A stretch of DNA of 37,659 nucleotides from JAWXUT01 sp044426075 (GTDB taxonomy: Bacteria > Bacillota > Clostridia > Christensenellales > DTU072). The notes under the pieces are model-generated. The model was given only the letters and a program-made list of their open reading frames with translations. It was not told the DNA's origin and did no database searches. Below, piece by piece: positions 31,194-37,659 of this stretch (positions within the stretch are counted from its first letter, which is position 1; the number at the start of each line of letters is the position of its first letter). Where the stretch lies: NCBI GenBank assembly GCA_044426075.1, contig JAWXUT010000002.1, forward strand, positions 1 to 37,659, given 5' to 3'. The position numbers were made by a program, and so were the translations under genes.

Positions 31194-32699
31194 TTAATCA
31201 TTGCTTCTTTTTGCAAGTTCTTCTAGTATTTCTTTATACTTTTGGTCATTTATGAAGCATTTTTTCTTGTATATGTATCCAGATATTGCAACAAACACTA
31301 TTGGGAATAGGCACATTGATATAAGAATGCCAATTTTGTTGCCTTCAGATACGCTTTGAATTACTTGTTCTATGCCAGACAATTTTTCTTCTGTTGTAAT
31401 TAAGCCAAGTGAGGCGTTATTTTCAAGGTCAGATATTGCATTTGTGTAGGTTAGCACTCCGCAGAAAATATATACTAGCATTACTAACCCTTGCATAATT
31501 GCACTGGCGAGTTTGGTTATAAGTGGGCGAACTGAAAAGATTAAACCCTCTTCACGCGTGCCCGTTTTAAGTTCATTGTATTCAACGGTATTTGCAATAT
31601 AAATTACCATCATCATCCAAAAACCTTGACCGTATCCGATTATTGCGTTGCAAACCATCATTGCACCAAACTTTAATGTTTTTAGTGAGGTTGGAATTGC
31701 AAGCCCCACAATTAGTAACATAGCATAACCCGCACACATTGCGATTACTGTAGAGAAAAATAGTTTTTCTTTGCTAAATCTGCGTGCAAGCATAGGATAG
31801 AATAGTGTAAATAGCGTGCTAGTAACGGCAAAACCTATGCCATAAATTGTGAGTAATGCTCCGTCATATCCAAATTCAAAATAAATGTACGACATAGAAA
31901 GTCCGCCACCAACTACGTTGGTTCCAATACTAAATAGCAGAATTATGAGTGCAGCCCACATCAATTGATCATTTTTAAAAAGTTTAGCAAAAATCTGCTT
32001 TATTGTGAGGCGAGGTTTGCTTTCAAGATTTGTTGCAAGCGGTTTTTCTGTTACGCCAAACACGCTAAACATCTGGAATCCCACCATAATAACAGCAAAA
32101 ACTATTGCAATTATGCGATATCCTGTAATTGCACTGCCATTTATTGCAAACTGACCAGTTGTAAAAATAGGTATAAACATTCCCGCAGCTCCGCCACCAA
32201 TCGCCGCACAAATAGATGAAATCGAACTCAATTTATTTCTATCTTCGCTATTTGAAGTGAGAGACGGCAACATTCCCCAATATGATATATCATTCATAGT
32301 AAATGTAATTGAAAACATAAAATATGCCACAGCTAAAAAGGCAATAAAATCCCAACCATCAAGCGACACATTGAACACTGCAATTATAACACCGCCCGTC
32401 AAAATGGCTCCTATAAACTGCCAAGGCTTAAATTTACCCCATTTAGATCGCGTATTTTCTACAATTCCACCCATAAAAGGGTCGTTAAACGCATCAAACA
32501 ACCGCGCTACTATTATAATGATACTAATAGATGCAAACTGCGCCGTTGTTAAATTCTTTGTAAACAAAATAAAGCTCAATAAATATCCATTAAAAAGCGA
32601 ATAGCACGCATCACGCCCCACAGTTGCAAGCGAAAACATATATAAATTCTTTTTGCTCAACCTGTCTTCTGCCCGTTCTTCTACAATAGCCGATTCCAT
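31194..32699 (-). CDS. Glycoside-pentoside-hexuronide (GPH) family cation symporter
   Basis: A 501-residue transporter with about 12 transmembrane segments. The start is ATG at 32697-32699 after GGGAGG with 5 nt spacing; upstream in-frame codons to 32825 precede or overlap the promoter and are rejected. The GPH pattern is visible in R-L-F-D-A-F-N-D-P-F-M-G near residue 65 followed by R-S-K-W-G-K-F-K-P-W. Relatives (MelB, LacS, XynP types) import sugars or glycosides with Na+ or H+. The substrate cannot be read here; no adjacent glycosidase is co-transcribed, although a glycosidase-like gene lies 3 kb away. It has its own promoter and is divergent from a small membrane protein gene. Confidence 0.85.
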   Translation of the reverse strand: MESAIVEERAEDRLSKKNLYMFSLATVGRDACYSLFNGYLLSFILFTKNLTTAQFASISIIIIVARLFDAFNDPFMGGIVENTRSKWGKFKPWQFIGAILTGGVIIAVFNVSLDGWDFIAFLAVAYFMFSITFTMNDISYWGMLPSLTSNSEDRNKLSSISSICAAIGGGAAGMFIPIFTTGQFAINGSAITGYRIIAIVFAVIMVGFQMFSVFGVTEKPLATNLESKPRLTIKQIFAKLFKNDQLMWAALIILLFSIGTNVVGGGLSMSYIYFEFGYDGALLTIYGIGFAVTSTLFTLFYPMLARRFSKEKLFFSTVIAMCAGYAMLLIVGLAIPTSLKTLKFGAMMVCNAIIGYGQGFWMMMVIYIANTVEYNELKTGTREEGLIFSVRPLITKLASAIMQGLVMLVYIFCGVLTYTNAISDLENNASLGLITTEEKLSGIEQVIQSVSEGNKIGILISMCLFPIVFVAISGYIYKKKCFINDQKYKEILEELAKRSND

Positions 32700-32729
32700 A
32701 CAAACCTCCCAATGTATTATCATATGTTC

Positions 32730-32758
32730 ATTATAACACCACAATATCAAAATTTCAA
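32730..32758 (-). promoter_or_regulatory. Sigma-A promoter of the GPH symporter gene
   Basis: On the minus strand, TTGAAA (complement of 32753-32758), 17 nt, TATAAT (complement of 32730-32735). The leader would be about 25 nt. Confidence 0.75.
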
Positions 32759-32797
32759 TACCCAAATTATCATATAAGGCACAAATAATATTCGCTA

Positions 32798-32826
32798 TTG
32801 ACTTTAGCACTTTGTTATGATACAAT
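32798..32826 (+). promoter_or_regulatory. Sigma-A promoter with extended -10, very short leader
   Basis: TTGACT (32798-32803), 17 nt, TACAAT (32821-32826), with TG at 32818-32819. The predicted start, about 32833, coincides with the SD GGAGG (32833-32837). Confidence 0.75.
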
Positions 32827-32842
32827 CTTGTTGGAGGTAATT

Positions 32843-33223
32843 ATGGATACTGAATACAAAATGAAAAGTTTAATAGATTATAAACTACTTTATGACAACA
32901 AACTCATCACCTATATTGAGTGCAGTGCGGAAGAACATTTGACACTTGCAAACAAAAGTGAAAATGAGCTACCCTGCGACATATTTTTTAAAATTGAAAC
33001 CGATACATCGGGCAAACAGACAAAAAGTTTTTACAGATATCACGCAGAAAATCTCACAACAAAAGACCTTTTACTTATGTCTATTGCGTGCCAGAACAAT
33101 GAAAATAAAGTCAAACAAAAAAATATGTACAATTGGATAAAAGCTATAGGCATTTTTGTTATAGTGATTCCAACAGTGTGCTCATTAATATATTTATTTA
33201 CGTTAATAGCACAAAGTTTTTAA
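32843..33223 (+). CDS. Small protein of unknown function with C-terminal transmembrane helix
   Basis: A 126-residue protein I cannot assign. The start is ATG at 32843 after GGAGG (32833-32837); an in-frame ATG at 32798 lies inside the promoter and is rejected. Residues 1-95 are soluble and charged, with a possible beta-rich core (Y-I-E-C-S-A-E-E-H...I-F-F-K-I-E-T). One hydrophobic segment (about residues 98-124) anchors the C-terminus, so the body is probably cytoplasmic. It shares the overall plan, soluble head plus C-terminal anchor, with the two small genes before uvrB, but no sequence similarity is evident. Monocistronic. Confidence 0.65.
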   Translation: MDTEYKMKSLIDYKLLYDNKLITYIECSAEEHLTLANKSENELPCDIFFKIETDTSGKQTKSFYRYHAENLTTKDLLLMSIACQNNENKVKQKNMYNWIKAIGIFVIVIPTVCSLIYLFTLIAQSF

Positions 33224-33231
33224 CCCATATG

Positions 33232-33331
33232 CGGGCGGACAGATTCCGCCCCGATTTATCCATTGCGCAAATAATGGCGATTATATAATTTTATCCTTAA
33301 TTTTTCATTCTTAATTTTTCATTAAACAAAA
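33232..33331. repeat. Intergenic repeat cluster: GC-rich hairpin, dispersed element and 14-bp tandem repeat
   Basis: GGGCGGA/TCCGCCC forms a strong hairpin at about 33232-33250. A CCATT/AATGG hairpin lies at 33260-33277. The segment 33253-33302 aligns to 22293-22342 (40 of 50 by eye). CTTAATTTTTCATT is then repeated exactly twice (33296-33309 and 33310-33323). It follows the stop of the small membrane protein gene. Confidence 0.7.
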
Positions 33332-33366
33332 GAGCTATAAAGATTTTTTCTTTACAGCCCCTTTTT
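33326..33366. terminator. Terminator between the small membrane protein gene and hom
   Basis: GAGCTATAAAG (33332-33342) pairs with CTTTACAGCCC (33350-33360) using two G-U type pairs. Ts flank it on both strands, so it may serve both convergent genes. It contains the complement of a 15-mer found in the terminator at 30889. Confidence 0.8.
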
Positions 33367-33391
33367 ATATCTATTAATATTTTTTTGCGGA

Positions 33392-34666
33392 TTAAACGAC
33401 CCTGATTACGGCGTCTACATCTATCACCTCTGCTAGTGATGCAATTTCGCTGATTGATTTGTTTAGTGCTTTTTCACCGGTGTTGTGAAGCATAAATACT
33501 ATGCTGGCATCTTGGTCGTGTTGAGTTTGTTGCAATGTGTTGATGCTGATGCTATATTTTGCAAATACGCTAGCGATTTTTGCAAGAACGCCAGATTTAT
33601 CAGCAACAGACATACGGATGTAGTATTTGCAAGCAAAATCGTCGTTGAAGTCTTCATCGATAACGCCAGCAACGGTGTTGTCAAAAGCACAATATTTGTG
33701 TTCTGTTTGCTTTGCACAATATACGATATCTGATACAATTGCAGAACCAGTTGGCATATCGCCTGCACCTCTGCCGTACAACATAATGTCGCCAACATTG
33801 TCACCTTCTAGCATTACAGCATTAAAGCTGCCTTTTACTGTTGCTAATGGGTGATTATTTTCAATAAATGCTGGGTGCACACGTGCTTCTACCTTTTCGC
33901 CATCGTTTTTGCCGATTGCTAGTAGTTTTAAAGTGTAGCCCATTTCTTTTCCGATTTCAATATCTTGCCTTTCAATTTTGCTGATTCCTTCACGATAAAT
34001 TTTATCGATTGGAACTTTCTTTTGAAAAGCTAGTGTTGATAGTATTGATAGCTTATAGGTGCTGTCAAATCCATCTACGTCTGCTGATGGATTAGCTTCT
34101 GCGTAACCTAAGCGTTGTGCTTCTGCCAAAACATCTGCATATTCTAGCCCTTCATCTGCCATTTTGCTTAAAATATAGTTTGTGGTTCCATTAAATATTC
34201 CCATAATAGATAATATTTTGTCGCCTTGTAAGCCCGCTGTCAATGTGCGGATAATTGGCACGCCACCTACACAACTTGCTTCAAAATACAATCCTGCATT
34301 GCCTTCTTTTGCTGCAACTTCCATTTCTGACCAGTTTTTGCTGAACAACTCTTTGTTTGCTGTTACTATGCTCTTGCCCGCTTTTAATGATGCAATCAAA
34401 AATGTTTTTGCTGGCTCTATTCCACCAAAGAACTCTGCTACTATGCTTATGTCTTTGTTGTTTGTGATGTTATTTATATCGCAAGAAACAATGCTCTCAT
34501 CTATACCTAACTCACGCACTCTATCCATATTCTTTTCAAGAATGTGCATAATCTCAAGGTCTATTCCTTGTGTTTTTTTGATGTATTCTCTGTTTTCGGT
34601 CAAAATTTTGTATGTTCCGCCGCCAACTGTTCCTAGCCCAAGTAGTGCTACGCCTATCTTTTTCAT
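33392..34666 (-). CDS. hom: Homoserine dehydrogenase with C-terminal ACT domain
   Basis: A 424-residue enzyme that reduces aspartate semialdehyde to L-homoserine, the branch point to threonine and methionine. Visible: dinucleotide-binding G-L-G-T-V-G-G-G (10-17), V-T-A-N-K-E-L near residue 100, the catalytic-domain segment G-I-F-N-G-T-T-N-Y-I-L near 155, A-D-V-D-G-F-D near 195, and an ACT domain from about 346 (S-V-A-D-K-S-G-V-L-A-K-I-A) for allosteric control, usually by threonine. Full family length. The ATG overlaps the coaX stop as ATGA (34663-34666), with AAGGAG just upstream, so the two are coupled. Ends at the terminator at 33326-33366. Confidence 0.95.
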   Translation of the reverse strand: MKKIGVALLGLGTVGGGTYKILTENREYIKKTQGIDLEIMHILEKNMDRVRELGIDESIVSCDINNITNNKDISIVAEFFGGIEPAKTFLIASLKAGKSIVTANKELFSKNWSEMEVAAKEGNAGLYFEASCVGGVPIIRTLTAGLQGDKILSIMGIFNGTTNYILSKMADEGLEYADVLAEAQRLGYAEANPSADVDGFDSTYKLSILSTLAFQKKVPIDKIYREGISKIERQDIEIGKEMGYTLKLLAIGKNDGEKVEARVHPAFIENNHPLATVKGSFNAVMLEGDNVGDIMLYGRGAGDMPTGSAIVSDIVYCAKQTEHKYCAFDNTVAGVIDEDFNDDFACKYYIRMSVADKSGVLAKIASVFAKYSISINTLQQTQHDQDASIVFMLHNTGEKALNKSISEIASLAEVIDVDAVIRVV

Positions 34667-35448
34667 TTATTGTTCTCCTTGCTATTTAATTCATATAATA
34701 TTTGTAATCCTTTTAGAGATAATGCTCTATCGACTACTGTTATTGTGCTGTTTTTTGTTGCGGTTACCAACTGACTCATTCCGCCCGTTGCAACTACCTT
34801 TACATCGCTGTATCCGCTTTCTTCAATCATATGTGTTATGATGCCGTCAACTAGTCCAGTAAATCCGTATATTATACCCGCTTGCATATTTGCAATTGTG
34901 GTTTTGCCGATTATGGATTGTGGGCGAACCAACTCAATACGTGGCAATTTTGCTGCTGTATTTGTAAGCGACTCCGCGCTAGACTTTATTCCGGGGGCAA
35001 TTGCACCACCTAAAAAGTTGCCGTATTTATCTATCATTCCGAAAGTTGTTGCGCTTCCAAAATCAACCGTGATTGCCGGCCCTCCGTACAAATTATGTAC
35101 TGCTACCGCATTTACTATTCTGTCAGACCCCAATTCCGCTGGCACTGTGTAATTTAAGCCGATACCTAAATTTAATTCACTGGTGACCATAATAGGTTTC
35201 TTTTTAGTATAATACATGCACATATGCTCAATTGTGTAGTTAAGCGCTGGTGCAACAGAACTCATAATTATTCCTTCTACATCGCTAAATGAATAGCCAA
35301 CCGTAGTGATTAACTCCAAAAACACCATACCATATTCATCTGCTGTTTTGTTATGGTCAGTTGCGATACGGAAAGTCCTAAGAATTTTTTTACCCTCAAC
35401 AACGCCTATTTTTATGTTGGTATTGCCAACATCTAAAAGTATTACCAT
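34663..35448 (-). CDS. coaX: Type III pantothenate kinase
   Basis: A 261-residue ASKHA-fold kinase for the first step of CoA synthesis, ATP-dependent phosphorylation of pantothenate. Visible: phosphate-binding L-L-D-V-G-N-T-N-I-K (4-13), G-S-D-R-I-V-N-A (about 104-111) with the pantothenate-binding arginine, V-D-F-G-S-A-T-T-F near 127, G-G-A-I-A-P-G near 147, and A-T-G-G near 220. Length is typical. It has a strong promoter at 35511-35539 and overlaps hom by 4 bp. Type III enzymes resist CoA feedback and need a monovalent cation (family knowledge). The pairing with hom is metabolic coincidence as far as can be seen. Confidence 0.95.
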   Translation of the reverse strand: MVILLDVGNTNIKIGVVEGKKILRTFRIATDHNKTADEYGMVFLELITTVGYSFSDVEGIIMSSVAPALNYTIEHMCMYYTKKKPIMVTSELNLGIGLNYTVPAELGSDRIVNAVAVHNLYGGPAITVDFGSATTFGMIDKYGNFLGGAIAPGIKSSAESLTNTAAKLPRIELVRPQSIIGKTTIANMQAGIIYGFTGLVDGIITHMIEESGYSDVKVVATGGMSQLVTATKNSTITVVDRALSLKGLQILYELNSKENNK

Positions 35449-35489
35449 ACTCCCTCACACTAGCTTATTTGTTTTCTGTTTACAATTGA

Positions 35490-35505
35490 TAAGTTATTAA
35501 ACTTA
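35490..35505 (-). promoter_or_regulatory. Small hairpin at the 5' end of the coaX transcript
   Basis: TAAGTT (35490-35495) and AACTTA (35500-35505) are complementary around ATTA. The predicted transcription start (about 35504) lies at one edge, so it could be a 5' stabilising hairpin or an operator. Confidence 0.35.
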
Positions 35506-35510
35506 CAAAT

Positions 35511-35539
35511 AGTATATTACAACGCGCGCGCATTGTCAA
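35511..35539 (-). promoter_or_regulatory. Strong sigma-A promoter of coaX-hom with GC-alternating spacer
   Basis: On the minus strand, TTGACA (complement of 35534-35539), 17 nt, TATACT (complement of 35511-35516). The spacer contains an unbroken CG alternation of nine bases (35523-35531), exceptional in this AT-rich sequence. Confidence 0.8.
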
Positions 35540-35567
35540 GTTATTTTAACCCTACACGAATTTTGTG

Positions 35568-37659
35568 CTACGCTCTTGTAATGTTTATGCGCTTTTTAGC
35601 AATAGAAACGTGACTTTTGCCCTCTTGAATATTAAATCGATATGTGTCATCAGTGCCCGCACCCGATAATAATACGGGGCTTGCAATAGATACAGTAACA
35701 TTGTCTTTTGCGTATATAAAAAAGGATAATCCGTCAAGCTCTTCTGTTAAATTTCTGACAATTACACTACCACCAATTGCCTCAAACACTTCGTGCCCGT
35801 CAACAGATAACGTGGTTACATCGTCAAAAATACTTATACTCATATTTCTATCAAAAATTTTGGTGTTTACAAGTTTGTGTTCACCGCTAGCAAGTGTGCC
35901 AAAGCGCAACGCTGGGCGCAAATCATTATTAAAATACTCCACATCAATCAATTCTTGCATACCCATAACTGCCATAAGTCCGCTTGATAACGCATCGCTT
36001 TGCTTGTCATTTTCAAATTTGAAGTTAGGGAGCAGCTCTTGTGGTACACAACCATATTTTTCGTGATACCTTGCCCACATATCAACCGACTTTGTGGCTA
36101 TATGCGCAGATAAATCATTTATCCCATATCTAACAGCGCCAAGATACGCCATATAATTTAAATGTGGAAGCACACTACCCGCATACTCATTGTACGCTTC
36201 AACTGTTCTGCCGTCACTCTTTTTTCTCTTTAATGAATAATAAGGGTGAGTTGCTGAAATTGTGGGGATTGGGTACTTAACATTCAGCTTTTTGGGGTCC
36301 CAAATATTTAAAAGCATTGCACTTAGTATATCTACATTAGGCACAACACCTGCAACCAATGGCAATAGTGATGTGGCACCATAAGCCCCTACAAAATCGC
36401 CACCTACATATCTATCCATATAAATTCCTAGTGCACTGTTGTAACACATTTTATGTAAATTTTTGCGATACACTGCCACGATTTCTGCAAAGTTATCTGC
36501 ATCAAATTTTCTGCCCAATATGCGGTTTGCCTTGCTTGCTATCTCTAACGCTATTATCTTATAACAGTTGTAGTCAACAGGATAAATAGCTGCGCGCGAC
36601 ACCTCTTTAAGTGGTGAACCCGTCATTTTATAGGCGACTTCCCTCTGTGTGCTTGGCGAACTTACAACCAAATCTGGCGATGCTCTTAATGCGCTTTTCC
36701 ACTTAGGAACCGCCTCTTCCAGCAAACGCTTATCTCGTGTTCTGCAAAAAGATATCCAAGTTGATAGCGCGCCTATAATTGTTTCATCTGCATATAATTC
36801 CAACTGGTCACAACTGGTGTCTTGCACAAAAGTAGACAACAATCCGCCAATGGCAGCTGCAGTTGGTTCATAGTTATAATTGCTATTTGCGTGCGCTCTG
36901 TTCTCAATATAATGGAAACTTTGCCTCATTGCATTGTATGTTTTATGCCTAATTATGTTGTTTGAAACATCAACAGCGCTGTGGGCTAAACTGCCGCTTC
37001 CCGCTACCTTTGAAACAGTGTAATTGCGTTCTGCTTGCACAACACCGCGGTGAAGTTCTTCTTTATCTGGCACATATTCAAGATCTTTTTTGCCGCCAAC
37101 TACCACATATAGTGTTAGCTTTGCGTGTTCTTCCGTCAAATGGCATTCATATGTAACTGCTTTTTGCTCTTTTTCAAACTCGCCTTTGCCTCCACTATAA
37201 ATATGGCAAGCAATATGCTCCTTTTTGTCGCAATCATCGTATATAATTTCGTATCTATCCTTAAAAACTATATCATTATCAGTAAGATTAGATTCACCCT
37301 TTATTATCGCACGCTCATTTGCACTGCCAACAACAACGCCTTCCACAACATCAACCGTAGAATTTATGTTTGATAGCGGATACAATGTAACTCTTATTCT
37401 CATTTTTGCAAGCGAACTCAAGGTAAGTACGGTTGCCCTTTTGCTGTATTCAACAGCGCTAACCATCAAGTTGCCGTGACACATATATCTATATTTTGCA
37501 TTGGTGTCACCCGCGCTATAAAGTGGAGGTTCTTTTATAAAATCTTGCGCATTTAGCCATTTTGTGCCTTTAAAATAGCTGAACGACACACCCCACAAGC
37601 TGCCCAACTCCCCAGCAATAAATACGCTGTTAGGAACCATTGCATCATATCCCATACCG
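35568..37659 (-). CDS. Glycosidase-like protein with (alpha/alpha)-barrel domain, 5' end missing
   Basis: At least 696 residues; the frame stays open to the window edge. The ATG at 37655 is preceded by an open glycine codon and no SD, so it is probably internal. The first 200 or so residues look like a beta-rich supersandwich domain. From about residue 240 to 600, helical segments suit a six-hairpin barrel as in trehalase/GH63-like enzymes. The segment Y-A-G-S-V-L-P-H-L-N-Y-M-A-Y-L-G-A-V-R-Y-G near residue 500 parallels the W-R-G-P-x-W-x-x-x-N-Y segment of that group. A beta-rich tail follows. The usual tryptophan-rich catalytic motifs are not clear, so activity is uncertain. No signal peptide can be judged. 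Stop (TAG, 35568-35570) lies 28 nt before the coaX -35 box, with no terminator seen. Confidence 0.6.
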   Translation of the reverse strand, partial: GMGYDAMVPNSVFIAGELGSLWGVSFSYFKGTKWLNAQDFIKEPPLYSAGDTNAKYRYMCHGNLMVSAVEYSKRATVLTLSSLAKMRIRVTLYPLSNINSTVDVVEGVVVGSANERAIIKGESNLTDNDIVFKDRYEIIYDDCDKKEHIACHIYSGGKGEFEKEQKAVTYECHLTEEHAKLTLYVVVGGKKDLEYVPDKEELHRGVVQAERNYTVSKVAGSGSLAHSAVDVSNNIIRHKTYNAMRQSFHYIENRAHANSNYNYEPTAAAIGGLLSTFVQDTSCDQLELYADETIIGALSTWISFCRTRDKRLLEEAVPKWKSALRASPDLVVSSPSTQREVAYKMTGSPLKEVSRAAIYPVDYNCYKIIALEIASKANRILGRKFDADNFAEIVAVYRKNLHKMCYNSALGIYMDRYVGGDFVGAYGATSLLPLVAGVVPNVDILSAMLLNIWDPKKLNVKYPIPTISATHPYYSLKRKKSDGRTVEAYNEYAGSVLPHLNYMAYLGAVRYGINDLSAHIATKSVDMWARYHEKYGCVPQELLPNFKFENDKQSDALSSGLMAVMGMQELIDVEYFNNDLRPALRFGTLASGEHKLVNTKIFDRNMSISIFDDVTTLSVDGHEVFEAIGGSVIVRNLTEELDGLSFFIYAKDNVTVSIASPVLLSGAGTDDTYRFNIQEGKSHVSIAKKRINITRA

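Overview
The window looks like a fragment of a low-GC, Gram-positive (monoderm) member of the Bacillota, most likely an uncultured gut-type Clostridia. Supporting signs are AT-rich DNA, SD-driven starts (AGGAGG), sigma-A promoters, two lipoprotein signal peptides, surface proteins ending in a membrane segment rather than an LPXTG signal, and Firmicute-type genes (PadR, SpoVB-like flippase, THF-riboswitch-controlled FolT, DUF421/DUF4363, GPH symporter). A run of exactly ten Ns at 18484-18493 indicates a scaffolded draft or metagenome assembly. TGA is used as stop, so the code is standard. No tRNA, rRNA, CRISPR array, prophage or transposase gene was seen.

Layout. 1-236: 3' end of a YgiQ-type radical SAM protein, convergent with the next block across a bidirectional terminator. 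338-12789 (all minus): a surface locus. A PadR regulator overlaps a membrane protein, then comes a terminator. A second promoter then drives a YbhN-like flippase, a 2381-residue GLUG/MBG surface protein and a BspA-type LRR lipoprotein. 13153-18225 (minus): a 1690-residue lipoprotein with repeated carbohydrate-binding-like sandwiches that also has a C-terminal membrane anchor and a long cytosolic tail. About 14 kb of the first 18 kb therefore encodes extracellular protein.

18519-22222 (plus): gdhA, a SpoVB/MurJ-like flippase, and folT behind a THF riboswitch. 22223-22457: a striking intergenic array of small hairpins. 22458-29102 (minus): an apparently single operon of two small winged-helix-like membrane proteins, uvrB, uvrA, DUF421 and DUF4363, with junctions overlapping, abutting or separated by at most 37 nt. 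29223-30872 (plus): an acyl-CoA synthetase, then a remnant of a Fic-domain gene. 31194-32699 (minus): a GPH sugar symporter, divergent from a small membrane protein (32843-33223). 33392-35448 (minus): coaX and hom, overlapping by ATGA. 35568-37659 (minus): a 5'-truncated barrel glycosidase-like protein.

Housekeeping functions (DNA repair, CoA, threonine/methionine branch, ammonium assimilation, folate uptake) are interleaved with surface and carbohydrate functions. The least explained features are the intergenic repeats (a hairpin array with a constant linker, and a dispersed 50-nt element), the double-anchored surface lipoprotein, several leader features (a start codon buried in a hairpin, near-leaderless promoters, a 20-bp-phased direct repeat), and the PadR/flippase/adhesin arrangement. 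None is proved novel here; each has a stated test.
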